Shown here piece after piece: positions 50,001-63,188 of a stretch of DNA of 64,000 bases. Position 1 is the first letter of the stretch. Every line of letters starts with the position of its first letter. Under the pieces are notes generated by a model, which was given only the letters and a program-made list of their open reading frames with translations, ran no database searches and was not told the DNA's origin. The DNA comes from Yamagishiella unicocca (lineage: Eukaryota > Chlorophyta > Chlorophyceae > Chlamydomonadales > Volvocaceae). Both the position numbers and the translations under genes were made by a program. Location: contig BDSL01000165.1 in NCBI GenBank assembly GCA_003116995.1, positions 1-64,000 on the forward strand, in the 5' to 3' direction.

Positions 50001-53000
50001 GCCGTTGTGCCGCTTCGTGTGCTGGTCGGCGTCCTGATCCCACTATGCATCATAGCCGTCGGCGCCGTCGCGTGGCTGGTGCTGCTCCTCTGCTACTTGC
50101 GCAGAGTCAGCCGCGGCGGCAGCGATGCCAGTAAGCTGCGCTGGACCTCCTGCGCACTCCTCGCGCTGCCGGGGCGGCAACGAGTCGACATTGCGGCGGG
50201 ACCGTCCTTCGCCTGCCTGCGCAGCGCGCCGTCGGAAAGCAGCCCCGCGGCTGTTCAAGACGCGGCATCACCGCCCAGGGGCTCTAACGCAATGGCGGCC
50301 AAGCGCGCGAAACCGCCAGGTGGGTGTGCTCCCCGCTTTCCCTAATCCTATGACGGCCAAGCGCGCGAAACCGCCCAGTGGGTGACTCCCCGCGCTCCGC
50401 TGCCAGCTGAACCCTCCCTTGGGGCTCCCGGTATATGCCCTGGCGCCACGGTGACGGCCGGCTTGCACGATCGTACCGGTATTCGCGCCATGTTTTGGGA
50501 GGTACATGTGGTACAGGTAACTTGTGTTTGAGAGGGACATGTGGTACAGGTAACTTGTGACGCCGGTTCGCCACCGCAGCTGGTGGCAGATGACGTCAAG
50601 GTTGTTACAAATCTATCAACTAGAGGCCATCACCGATGATGTGAGGATTGGGAAACACGCATCGCCGCTCTCACTTGAGTACTAGGACCCCACAGCTGAC
50701 TCGGCATTGTCGCCCGTCGTCGCTATCGTACTCCGCCCTGATGCAGGCACCTACCCCGGGCTGTTTGGCGACGGTGTCACGCTGGTGGCCACGGGTGAGG
50801 CGGGTTCTGGCCAACGATGCACAGTGCCAGGCCTGCTCCTAAACATGTAGTGCCAATGCCACACATTTATATCGAACCACAGTGCGGGCGCTGCTCATCT
50901 GACCGCCGCGTTGTGTGCATGGCTGCGCCCAGTTTTCCACCACCTGCCTTCCCCCCCTCCCTTACCAATGATGCTTAGACGTGGAGGGCAGCACGGAGCT
51001 GTGGGAGTGGCAGCCTGATGTCATGAACGTGGCTCTCGGTCTCCATGATCGGACCATCCGCCTAACGATATCCCACTGCTGCGGATACGAGGTGGGCTGC
51101 TGCGGAGGCGGTGCAACGTGATTGGCCGGTCCTGTACGGTATGCGATGATACGGCGTTCGTACACCGTATTTGTTCGTACTATGCGGGTTAGGGAGCCCA
51201 CAGCTAGCCTCCTCTTAAGAACCGCCGCAGTAGTCCATCAGCTAAGCTGCAAGGTAACGTTTGCCCAGCATGCCGCGTGGATCCGATGTCGCGGTGGGCA
51301 TGCCGCGTGGATCAAATGCCGCGATCGGCATGCCGTATGGATCCGATATCGCGGCTGGCTCTTCCCTCTGCGCAGATCACCACCGAGGGCGACGCCTTCC
51401 TGGTGGCCTTCCACGAGCCGGTGGATGCGGTGCGGTGGGCGCTGCTGTTGCAGTCCGCGCTGCTCAAGTTGGACTGGCCGCCGCTGCTGCTGGAGCACCC
51501 GCTCTGCAGGCCTCGGCCCCTGGTGCCCGTCGCTGATGTGCGCGGCGTTGGGGAGTCTCCGAAATCCGCCCCGCTGTTGGTGCTGTTCAAGGGCCTGTCC
51601 GTGCGCATGGGCATCGCCACGGGCGTGCCCTCCTCCGTGCGCGAGCACCCGGTGACGCGGCGCATGCAGTACACGGGCGCCGTGCTGCGCCTCGCCACGG
51701 GCATCGCCGAGCTAGGGTCTGGCGGCCAGGTGCTTCTGGAGCCGATGACGTTCAAGGGCATCCACCACAAGTTCGAGGAGCTGGATGTGGTGGAGAGCGA
51801 GGTGCAGGAGCTGGCGGGTGAGGAGGGCTGGAGGTTCAACACGCGAGGCACATTAAGATGCTGGTTGCGCGAGGGCTGGGCGCTGCCATCCTTCCCTTCA
51901 AAGTTGTCATCCTGCACCTCGTTTTTCAGCTCGTCCGTTTCAACATCGCCAATCAACATCCAAATCCATTTATTCATACTTTCTTAAATCTCCCCACTGT
52001 GCTGTCCCTGCGGTCATAACACCCCCCCCTATCTGGGACCCTTTGCGGCGCACGTCTTAGTGACACACCCGCGTCCCGGCTGATACCTGCACCCACGCGG
52101 AATGGCACCTATACCTACGCAATATGGTACCTGTACCTGTACCAACGCTGCAATACGCTTTGCGCTCTGGTCGCAGATACAATAAATTCCAAGGCACAGA
52201 TGGCGTTGAACTCCCAGCTCGGCAACCCCAACTTTGAGATCCCCTGGACGGACGGCCCGCAGTCCCTCCAGCCCAGCAATACAGACACATCGGGCTACGG
52301 CCGCACCGCCGCGCCGCGCCACATCAGCCAGGACCCCCGGCACCCGCCGCCCTTCAAAACCCTGTCGCGCCTGTCACTGGGCCCTTCAGTCGCAAGTGGG
52401 GAGTCCTTGGGTCGCCAGACCTTCCGTCGCAACAGCTTGGTGCGGCCCGGGGGCCCCGGCGGGGCCCTCCGGCCGCGTACGACCCCGACCCAACCGCACC
52501 TTCCGCCACCTACCGGCACCTCCAGCCGCGCGCAAGTCGCTGGGTTCCCGGGCACCTGCGAAAACAGCCTGCGGAGCGTGCATGGAATACATGGTCGAGG
52601 AGCCCGCCCGGCGTCGTACATTCCGGGGCCGCTGTCGGAGGCGCCCCCCAACATTTCGCACCAGGGCTCATCCTTGGTCTTTACGTCATTCGGCTCCCCT
52701 GGGGCCCTCTCTGGGGCGGCGTTGATGGCGGCCAACCAGCAGCTCGCGCTGCAGCAGTCCATGAGCTCCATGCAGGGATACAACTCGCATATGCCGCCCA
52801 TGGGGGCGCTGAGCTCAGCGAGGGGATCGAGTGAATGGTGAGCCGCCCGCTGCGGACACGGGTGACAACAGGGCTACAGGGAACTACCTGCTGCTTCGGG
52901 CGGAAGGCCCCGGGCCTCGCCGGTGTTTCCCTTTGGGGAGGGGTGGGAATAGCCTGAGGTACGTGTCTCTTTCACTTGCCGGGGTCGGCTTGCATAGGGC

Positions 53001-56000
53001 CCCGCAGCCACCCCTGCCGCGTGCGGAGCTCCGCTCCACCACCCGCCCGGCTGCTCCCCGCACGCCTGCCCCGCGCCTCGCTATAGGATGGCCGTGCACC
53101 AGACCCTGCTGGGCTACGCGAGCAACCCCGGTACGGCAACCATTCTGCAGTCCCTGTACGGCAGCAACACGTCACGGCAATCGCGGCCGCTGAGCCCACT
53201 TGGTGCGTGCTTGGGCATTGCGGTGTTGCGTTGTCACGGGGCAGCTGGGGTATGTCAAAAACCGCCATCCCACCGGGAGGCGCAAGGCGTTAGGTAGCAC
53301 CGCTCACTGTCGCCGCCACCGTGACTCCGGAGGGCCGCAGGATGAGATCTTACTGGGGCTCGATGTCCATCGCGCGGGAGGATGTCCATTCTGTCTCCGT
53401 TACGGTTTCGCGAAAGGCGTGGGATGAAAAGCCGCACCAAGCCCTTCAGTGTGAGCCTACGCAATCCCCACCCTCCCTCCATTGTACGACGCCTGTACCA
53501 CTTCCTGTACGATACTCATGCACGCACGTCCCGACGCACTCTCCTCCACAGACGTGGCCGCTATCCTGGGCAGCCGCGCCTCCGTGGAGTCCTCTGCGGC
53601 CCCGCCGCCGGGTCTGCCGGGAGGTAGCCAGGTGCTGTGGCCCCCCACAACTCACCGCTCCAACCTCCAAGGCCTCTTCATGCGAACCCTCACCGCCGAA
53701 ATCACGGGGCCGGGCAGCCAGGGCCACGGCGTGGACAGACGAGCCCACGGCTCCAGCAAAACAGCGGAGCCGGGGCGGGAAGCGCTCATGCGCGCAAGCA
53801 CGGTTCCTGCGGCCAACCCGCACACCCAATCCACACAGGCCAGTGCTGGACAGCTGGTGTCGGAGGGCGCCGGGGCCGGCACCATCGACGTCCCGTCTGA
53901 CGTATCCGGCAACCCGCTGTATCCCCGCATGCCCTACGTCGCGTATGCGTCGGTGGCGGACCAGGCATCTTCGGATATGTTTTGTCCAGCCGTGACGCTC
54001 CAGGGAGGCCTCTTGGGAGCGCGCACCAGCGGTAACCCGTTTGGAAGTGGTGTCGGTCTCGGTTCTCGAGTGGCTGACGCCCCCAGGACTTTGGACACGT
54101 CCGGAGGGACAACACCTGGGAGCTACTTTTTAATGAGCCGCAGGGGTCAAGCGCCGGGGCCTGGGGCGGGGCCATCTATGCTTCCCGGGCCGGTTGCTGA
54201 GGCGACGGATGACGAGACTGCAAAGGCAGACGACCCGCGCAGTCTCGGCGGCGCCGTGCCGCCCGCTGGCGGTGTCAGCAGCGGCGGTGTCGGCAGCGGC
54301 GGCGCCGGCATGGGGGAAGTCGGCCTTTCTAACTTCTCGACTGGGTCCAGCGGCAGCGTACGGCAGCCGCTGCCTAATGCCGCTGGCGGCATTAGGCAGC
54401 AGGGCCCTAGGTCGGAGTCGAGGAACGTGGATGACGACGAGGCCTTCCTGGAGTTGTTGATGAACACGGCGGGGTCCAGCGGCCTGCGGCCGCTGCTGCC
54501 GATCGGATGCTTCAGCGACGGCATCGACAACAGGAACTCCTCAACACCGCCTCAGACGCCGTCTACGTCGGCGGCCGTCTCGGCTCCGCGGGTTCCTGCG
54601 CCATCACCCGGGGGTCATGGCCCCGGGGCCCGCTGGCTGGCGGGCGTGGCCTTTGACACCTTTGGCACCGCTGCCGCCGAAGGGGAAGTTGCGGCCACCT
54701 CACGCTGCAAGACCTCAGAGGCGCATTGCCGTACGGCCGCACAGGAGCCATCAGACGAGGACACGGAGGTTACCTCCGGCCCGGCCATGGGACCCGTGGG
54801 GGCTCCAGGGGGGGGGCCTAGCCGGGTGCTCTCCCAGCACCACTTGCTGATGACGGGAGCGATCAACTCGTCGGCAGTACACGGCAGCCATCATTTCGAC
54901 AGCAGCAGCACGGCCAGCCGAGGCAGCACCGGCGCCGGCGTCACGGAGAGCTTCAGCTTCGCCCCGGTCTTCAAGCACCTGGGCCCCAAGCGGCACGGAC
55001 GTACGGCGGAGGTGGAGCGCTGCGTGTACGACGCCTGGGACTTGACGGACGAGGCGGGGGCTACGGGTGGGGGCGCCCCGCCAGGAGGGGGGGAGCACGC
55101 TGATGGTGGCGGTGGTGGCAATGGTGGTGACGGTGAGAAGTCAGTCCCCCAGCCGATACGTCCAAGGTCAATCCGCAAGTCGGTGTCCTTCATCGCGCGC
55201 CCAACAGAAGCCCGATCCGCACCGGTGAGAGGGTCGAGGGCCCCGAGTGGGTGGTGGCTGCTTGCACACGCTGCGCTGGCCTCCTTTAGCCGCCCAGCGC
55301 CCATTCGACGCAGCCGCTTCCGACCGACGAAGGGCGCCGCGCGTGCATATAGAATACCGCCTTGTCCTTATCGCGACAAAGTAGAACGACACGTGCATGT
55401 CGAAGAAGACCGGTGCTTAAAGCCCCGACCCGCGCTTTTCACGTCGTTACCCAAGCTCAAGAGGGGCATTTACGGCTGGTTACAGCGCCTCCGAAATTGC
55501 GCCTGCCTCCAACCCGCTCGCTGCCTACCCGCCTGCCCGCCCGCCTCTGCAGGCCAAGGACGGCGCCGGCATCGGCAGCGCCTCCTGGGAGGCTTGGCTG
55601 CAGCTGGGCACCGCCGGCGGTGGGAAGCCCTCGTCATCCCTCCCGCACCCTGCGGCCTTGCCCGCCATGCCTCGCCCCACCAGCGACAGCCGCCGCTTTG
55701 TCCCGAAGGAGCCCGGCAACGAAGCCGAAGCCCCCGGCTGCAGAAGCCCCCAGCGTCGCCCCGTTTCCAGCCTACATGGCCGCCATACCCTGGCAGCAGG
55801 AGCAGCAGCAGTAGCAGCGGCAGGAGCAGCAGGAACAGCAGCGGCAGCAGGAGCAAGCACGAGGGCGAGTCGAGACGGGGCAGGGCTGCCGGCCGCGCCC
55901 CAAGCCGGGCCGGTCGCTGGTGTTGGGGCGGGTGTGGCGGGCCCTCACGGAGCCACGCATCTGTGGCGTGACGCCACGCTGAGGGCTGCGCTGGGCGGTC

Positions 56001-59000
56001 AGACGATACACCGGCTGGCCTCCAGGTCCACCGCGTTGGGCAGCGCATCACCTGTGCATGCGGTTCCACACGCCGACGCTCCAGGCGTCAGCGCTGGCGG
56101 CGCCGGCAGCGGTGCTGGCGCTAGCGGCGGCGGCAAGGCCGGTGGCGCCGGCAGTGGCGCCCAAGGCGCCAACCCTGCGGGCGCTGCCGACGGGCCCTGC
56201 GGGCACGAGGGGTTCCTGGCCACCAGCGCTAGCTGGCAGCCGCAGGAAAGCGTCAGCCTGGCGATACCTGCGGGGGCCGGCCTGCCGGGCCGCTTGTCGG
56301 CCACTCAGGTGGGGGCGCACTTCCTGGCGGGCTCAGTCAAGGGGCGCGGCAGCGTGGCGGGCAGCGACGCCGGCGGCGGCGGCAGCACCGCTGATTCAGT
56401 TAAGCCAGTGGACGCATGGCACACCGCCAGCAGCTCCACCATCGGCGTCGGCGGCGCACCCGCCGGTGGCGTCGCCGGCGCTGTGCAGTTTGGCGGCATG
56501 GCGATCGGCGGCATTGCCCCAATGCTTGGAGCAGCCGGCCTGAGCAACGGCGGCAACGGAGCCGACGACCGGAGTGGCTTCGGAGCGGTGGCAGGCCCCT
56601 GGGCCCGGGTCGCCCCGGCAGGAGCCCTGGGTGCCAGGCCCCGGCACCCGACTTTCGGAGCGTTGGATCTGCCAGAGCTGGATGCCCTTAACGCGCAGCT
56701 TGGGTCACGCAGCCGCGGCGGTACGCACACGTGGTGTACCGCGTCGCCGGGGCCCACGTGCGGGCGTGCAGTCGCGTCCGTGTGGGCGTTGGTGTGGGCG
56801 TTGGTGGCGCCGCGCAGGCCAAGGGACGTAACTACTACTACATTCCCTTGGGGGAAAAGGAGGGAAACGAGAAGAAGGGGAACTCCTACTTGGTGTAGCG
56901 TGGTGCGGTGTGTGTCCATCTCGTTGGTTTTTATCGAGGTCAAGGCAGGACGCAAGGGCGTGTCGAATCCCCCGGGCGATCTGCTTGGCCAGCACACGCC
57001 GTGACCCATGCCCTCATTCACAGTGTGGGCCGTAAGGATGGTGGGAAGGTCGGTAGGAGCGCACACAACGACATCAGCGGGTGTCGTACACGCGTCATAC
57101 TAGCGTCGTACATGCGTGGTAGATGACGAACCCCCGGCTTCATACGTGCAGGTCAGATCCCTGGTCGGTTCTCGCTGTTCGGCGCCAACGAAGCCAACGC
57201 AGCAACCGGCAGCAAGGGCACAATGCACGGCCTGATCGTGGCGGGCGCGAACGCCGGCAACACTCCGGGCGGCTTCGGTGCCCGCGTGGGGGCAGCCCTC
57301 GCGCCCAACGCGGCTACCGGAGAGGGCGTGGTGCTGGCGCTGCGGTCCGCGATGGTGCATGAGGCCATGGGGTCGAGCGCCAACCGGACCGCTAAGAAGG
57401 CGCGAGACCTGGCCATCGTGAGCGCTCTAGGGAGGGGGCCGGGAGCGGGCGGGCAGGGCTTGCTCCAAGGGGGCCCCACCCGGCGTGACGTGGGAGGTGA
57501 GGCGTCTGCGATGGCAGGACGAGCGTGTGCCGTACCTCGCAAGCGGAGCCCCGCCCCCTGGCTCGTCACGTGGATGTCATACACCCTCCCTGGAGGCATT
57601 GGGCGGTTTGGAGCTGGTGGTGGCGCAGTGGCGCCTGTTGTGTCGTTGCTGTTCGCCACTCGCGAATTGTGGTCATCACGCCATCACCCCCCACAAACAT
57701 ACATACACGCACAACGTGACGCGGGTGCTGCTATGTGCCGTGTCGTGCCGCTCCGCCTTCGCAGCAAGAAGCCGCTGAGCCGTCCGATGCCGAGGGCCCC
57801 CTTCCGTGCAGCCCCTCAGCACCTGAGCCGCTACGAAATACTGACGGCGCAGTGGCGCCCCCTGTCAAGCCTGTCGGTGCACAAGCCCACAGCGAGTCCG
57901 CCAGCCACGGCCCCCACGGGGCAAAGCCCTCGACAACTGGTACGAAGCCTCACCACTGCTACGCTATCGGAGCTAAAAACGTACCATGGTGTCCTTTTCA
58001 CTTCTCATGACTTCTCATGCTGCGGGTCGCTCAGACCTCTTTTTGCCTGGCGACGGTGTGGATGCAACCGCAGGCAGGCTGAGTGCACTGCTTGGCTCGC
58101 AGCTATTGGAGGACTCGGAGCGGCGGACCTATGGTGGCCCAAGCAGGGCGGCGTCGTTCAGGAGCGCCAAGCGGATCCCCTCCTCGGGGGAGAACCGCGG
58201 CAGGACGCTGATGCGCTTGGTACGGCGCCTGCCGTCGTACGGGATGGCACTGGACATGGAGCAGACGACCTCCAACCCCCCACTGAAAGGCGGCAGGAAG
58301 GGTGACGGCGTGTCGCAGGGGGCCGGCCCACCGGCTGCGGAAAGCTTTGAAGTCACGGCTGACAGCGAGACCGAGCGGCGGCCGAGTACCGTTGGTGGTA
58401 CTCCTGGGGTGGAGGGCGAGGTGTATCGCATGGCCTCTTCACGGAGACTGTTCGAGATCGGCGGCAGCAGCAAGCGCGTGCGGAGGTAGGAAGAGGCATT
58501 GGGTGCTGAACGCTGGATGGAGGGAGGGGTGGACGGCGAGGACAGTGAGATCCGATCCGGGGAGTAAGGGAAGGCCGCTGTGCGGGTGAGTGACCTTTGA
58601 TCGTCATGCGGCGATACGTTCCAACGGCAACTGTGTCAAGGCAAACGCCCAACTTTTGATCTACCGCAACCTAACCCCCCTCATACCTCTCCCCCACCGC
58701 ACACCACAGCCTCTTGAAACTCCATCATCGGTCCCCGAGTGCTCCGATGGAGCCTCGGGGTTCCGTTGCCGCCGACGGCCCTGCCTCGACTGTGAAGTCA
58801 GGGGTGGGTGCCGGGTTCAGCGGGGACAGTTCACATGCGCTCGTGGTCATCGACATGGGGGTGCACCGGCTGCAGCTGCCAGCGCTGGGCGCCGCCTATG
58901 GAGATGTGTATGATGGAGTGCAGGTGGGTGTGACTCTTGGCCTCTCCCTGCTGCCGTCTATGCCAGCTTCCCCTGCTGCCGGCCGTGCCAGCTGCCCTTC

Positions 59001-62000
59001 GGTTGTCGTTGTGCTGCTGGTAATGATCATGATGGCCGTTCGTACTGTCAGTATGCCGATAGTTGTGTTTGGCGGGCCAGGCCAGTCGGTTGCTCGGACG
59101 ACCCAGATCATGCCCCTCCAATGGTGTCACGCACTGCTGCAGGTGATCCAGATCCTGCCAGCGCACCTGAAGCACCGTGGTGCATACCACCCGCCTCTCA
59201 AGTCCCAGTCGCAGCTGGCGCCAGGCTTTTTCGACGCGCCCGGTGCAGCCCAGGTGTGTGATTGCACTTACACATCCATCATTGCACTGTGTGCAGGTTG
59301 TTCATTGGACTGGTTGCTTTCCTAGGCTGAGCAGCTCCTTACCTGATTTCAAGTTAAGGGCAATTCCAGAGCCCAAATCCTAAAACCCTTTTATCGAAAT
59401 CCTTAAAGAGGCAAAAAGCAAAACCACCGCACCCCTCACCGCTGCCCTCGCAGGCTCTGATGCCATGTGTCCCCTGCCAGCAGCCCTCGTTCCCCCGGCT
59501 ATCGTTGATGTTCATCCAGCCAGCTGGCTACTCGGCCATCGCCAACACGAACCCGGAGGTGGCAGAGCGCAGTGGAGCGGTGTTCTGCTCGGCCGTGCGC
59601 GAGGTGCTGCGAGTGTTCGGGGCGTATGAGTGCCAAGAGTACGAGTGCACCTTCATGGTGGCCTGCCATGGCCCACGGGTCGCTGCAGAGCTGGGGCTAG
59701 CGCTGCACGAGTGGCTGATGCAGGTAAGGGTAAAAGAGATCACTGCACGTGTTAGATGTGGCCGTCCTCACCCTAGCTCGCCCACCTCAGGGCGAATTAT
59801 CGCAAGCCTTAGGGATGGCTGGCTGGAATTGGGCCCCACGGGGCAGAGTGTTCCATCCATGTTGGGTCCATCGGGCAGGAGAGCTGCCACCGCAGCAAAT
59901 ATGCCGTGTAGGCTGTGCCACGGCAAGTGTACAGCGCAGGGTTGAACACGAGGTTGTAGCAGGGCTCATGCTGAGTTCACTGGAGCTGCATCACCGCTAC
60001 TATTGTGGTCGACAGCATGCCTTCTCCTTGCCTGCTTCTACGCGTAGGCAGATTGGCCCGCGGACCTTCTGGAGCTCAGCACGGCTCGACTGGTGTTGGC
60101 GCCGAATGGGCGACCACTACTCAGGTGGGTGCTTCGGAGCCTGCGCTACCGTGACCTTGTGCTGTTGGTGCTGTTGTTGTCGGGGTTACCGTACTGTCAC
60201 AATGATACGCTACGGTCCAGTATGCGGTCCGCATATCTTGACGTCATTTTTACGCATATCTTGACGTCATTTTTAATAAACCAATGCACCATGATGCAGT
60301 GCGGCTGTACCTGACACATCGGTGGTGTGACACCTTTGTCCCACCCCTCCTCCTTCTCCCTCATCCCCTCACCCTGCACGTGTCCTCCCAGGGGCTTCCG
60401 TGCCAAGGTGGGGATCTTCACCGGCGTGCCTCTGTCAGTGGTGCCGCATGCCACCACCGGCCGCGCGGACTACTTCGGGGCGCTGGTCAACCGGGCAGCG
60501 AGGCTCATGGCGGGGGCCAAGGCGGGGCAGGTGCGCCGGGGGCTGGTTGATTTGGGCCAATCGACCCAAGCCACACCTGAGAATCTTGCCATCGTTAGTC
60601 AAGGTCTGTAACGAGGCTGTAACGTGAAGGCAGGCAGCTCGCCTGTTGCCCTGCGCACGGCTTGTTGCCGGCAGGTGTTGGACGGCATGTTTAGGAGGGA
60701 AGCACATGAGGGCCTCATGAGGACCGGACACTCTAGGTTGCCAGATGGCAATGGTGGGGCTCTTGGGGCACTACAGGGTATGGCAGGGTATGGCAGGGTA
60801 TGGCAGAGCGCTATTGGGACAGTAACTGTCGAGGCTTCTTTCTCCGTGAGGCGGTAACCGTGAGGGGCTTCCTGCCAATGTCTGCGTTGGCTTCTTGCAG
60901 ATCCTCCTGGACAAGACGGCCGGCCTGGAGGTGCTCAGGGAATGGCGGCAAGCCATTGCCGACGCCAACGCCGCGCTCAGCATGATCACAGGTGGCGTGA
61001 CGAACTGTAAGTGCTGTGATTAGTTAACAGGCCTACCAAGAAACGCAATCCATATGGTTATGATGCTTATGTAGACGTATATGTACTGCATCTTGGAAGA
61101 CTTGTGCCGGTCTTGGCTAAAAGTCAACGCGGATATTGTGCACATACCCAAACCGCAAAAATTGTTTGCCTGCAGTGTCGGAGATCAGGACATCAGGTTG
61201 GCTCGGTTTCCAAAGTGGATTCGTGTACTACACCATAGAGCTAATGCCGTATGAACGAGTAGCGTTGATAAGATAAAACGCTAACGCCAGGACGTCACAA
61301 CTCGCTTTTGCGTCCTGACGCAAGCGACGTTTCCTCTCCAAAGTGCTCCTCACCGATTGTCCGGCGCCGAGATGTCCGGTTGCGAGATGTCCCCAGTGAT
61401 TTCGGATGCCATCGGAATCATGGGAGGCGTCTTGGAGCGCCGCCACCTCCAATGCACTAAATGTTGCAGCGCAACGTTCGACATACCTAAGTTTAGGGTG
61501 TTCTTTGCGAGCGCAAAGCCGGAGGAAACAGTCTAGCCCGGCTTTCTGCCCTTTTGCCATAGCTGTGTTGCATTGATCTCCACTGCGAAAAAGCGGAGAA
61601 TTACTAGGCACCGGCAGGAGCAAGGGGTCACAACAACATGAAACAGTGTTAATTAGCAGGTTACGAGCGGGAGGATGGCTCAGGATTGGGATGGATGGCA
61701 GAGGATGAACCATCTGCGACAGAAGAACTAGAAAGCAAGTCGCGGCAGTAAAGGAAAGCAGGACGCGGTTGATAATGTATGGACGTATACAACGGGCAGT
61801 GTACGACGAGGCGCCGTTGGGTGTTAGCTGTTAGGAAAGGAAAAACGTGTCCTGGTGGAACCTGCTGGAAAACAATCCAATGCCGTACATTCCTGGTCAC
61901 ACTAACTCCGGACGTGACTGCTCTTCTTCCCTTGCACCTTTCCTGCCGCGATCCCCGTCCGCAAATTTCGCCCGCAGACATGGCCAGCTCACTCCCCAGC

Positions 62001-63188
62001 GAAGAGGCCCCCCCGGTTCGCACATTCGTGCCCAGCCATGTGGCCGCGGACATGGCCCGACTGCACCACAGCGCTCAGATGCCGCCGGTGGGAGGTGAGA
62101 AGGAGTGGTCGGGTGGCAGCCGCCCGGCAGCCTCCCTCAGGAGTGTGTGCTCGAACGAAGCAGGGGTACAGCATGCGCCGAAGGCCGCGGCGCAATTCAC
62201 CTGAACACACGGACACACATGTTTCGTGGCTTGGCGGTGCATTACGGCACACATGCTCGAAGGTTGTGGCTTGACGTAAGCGACACTTTCCTTTCCAGGA
62301 CATTGTTCGAACGAGCTGGCACCTGTTGCACCTCCCGAACATTTCTTGCTCGCCGTCTCGCTGTCATACCTGGCCTTTCGCTTTCCTGCCTTCGCTCGCC
62401 GGTACGGCCTTACACCACAACTGGCACCTTATCGCGTGCTTGCCTCCTCCTCCGCAGCCGTTCCAGGCATCCCAGTGGATGGGCCGCAGCCGGCGTCGGT
62501 AGGGCCCAGCGACCAAAAGATCCCCGCGGCTTCCCTCCGCACATCGGCTCTTGCGCCAGCTTGCTTGCCGTGTCCGCTCCCACCGGACGCAACGGCGCAC
62601 AGCCAGCCAGGAGTCGATACACAGCAGCAGCAGCAGCAGCAGCTGGCCGAGACCGCGCACCGGCTGTCATCACCACCACCAATGGCAACATCACCACAAC
62701 CACCTGCTGTGCGCAGCGACGCTGCAGGCGCCGGCGCGCCTCCGGCGCCTCCGGGCGGAGCCCTGACGGCCGACGACGACCTTGGCGGTCAACAATTCGT
62801 CACACGATCTTCGGCGTTTGCACTTGCATCCTCTTCGGCGGCTGCTGGCCTCACTCACGAGCACTACCTGGCTGCAATGGCTGCGAGCGCGCTCGCCGCG
62901 TCGGTGAAGGCTTTCGTCGTGCCCGTGACCGTGCAGGTCGTGGATTTGGGCACGTACAAGCTGAAGGGCTTGCCTGAGGGCCAGGCCGTGGTGTCAATCC
63001 AGCTGAAAATCATGTCGGCGCGAACACTGGATGCGGCGGTGGGCGGCGGCAGTAGGGGTGTTGACGCCTGCGATGTGGTCGCTGCGGAGGCGGCTGGTCT
63101 GCACAATAAGGCGGCACTGGTGCAACCCGGCAAGGGGCTTATTGACGAGTTGCTGGTGGCCGTGCCAGTGCCGCTGAACAGTGGGTGA
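47097..63188 (+). CDS. Receptor-type class III nucleotide cyclase with two cyclase homology domains, 26 exons, about 2721 aa
   Basis: Predicted to make cAMP or cGMP at a membrane. Exons: 47097-47213, 47470-47537, 47825-48018 (these three tentative), 48337-48432, 48622-48674, 48968-49100, 49306-49622, 49995-50319, 50747-50794, 50979-51091, 51376-51817, 52177-52837, 53087-53202, 53552-55224, 55553-56720, 57152-57417, 57765-57939, 58035-58485, 58710-58923, 59143-59253, 59454-59723, 60048-60124, 60392-60530, 60901-60991, 61978-62094, 62458-63188; every join is GT-AG with matching phase. Signal peptide MAMRALVVLAWLLACVSHCYA; LRR-like stretch (~127-175); membrane helix ~335-361; CHD1 from ~443 with metal-binding Asp 451 (DVEGST) and 494 (TEGDAF); a ~1,540-residue low-complexity insert; the end of CHD1 at ~2181-2215; CHD2 ~2258-2440 with Asp 2389, Asn 2396 and Arg 2400; poly-Gln; and a closing VVDLGTYKLKGL segment. 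CHD1 keeps the metal-binding residues and CHD2 the transition-state residues, so the two probably make one active site. The 3' end could continue past 63188. Confidence 0.9.
50379..50585. repeat. Small duplications inside a cyclase intron
   Basis: GGCCAAGCGCGCGAAACCGC occurs at the end of the upstream exon (about 50297-50316) and again in the intron near 50353-50372. Further on, GGGACATGTGGTACAGGTAA is a tandem pair near 50503-50560. These are local duplications, one of them copying the exon end with its donor region. Confidence 0.7.
51266..51358. repeat. Three-copy ~33-bp minisatellite in a cyclase intron
   Basis: The unit GCATGCCGCGTGGATC plus about 17 bases recurs three times just before the acceptor at 51374-51375, with small differences in each copy. 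It lies within the intron, so it does not alter the protein in this model. Confidence 0.75.
60992..61977. other. Unusually long cyclase intron (986 bp)
   Basis: Most introns of this gene are 100-500 bp. This one separates the CHD2 core from its C-terminal part. The flanking phases match without any additional exon. Minus-strand ORFs of 161 and 130 codons lie in it but show no family features. An undetected extra exon or a decayed insertion are both possible. Confidence 0.4.

Noticed and set aside
60230..60275. Tandem CRE-like TGACGTCA sites in a cyclase intron
   Set aside because: The sequence GCATATCTTGACGTCATTTTTA is simply duplicated once. There is no evidence for CREB-type regulation in these algae, so the match is probably chance.
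61228..62053. Minus-strand ORFs nested in the long cyclase intron
   Set aside because: They show no domain features and lie opposite a well-supported gene; chance ORFs are common in GC-rich DNA.
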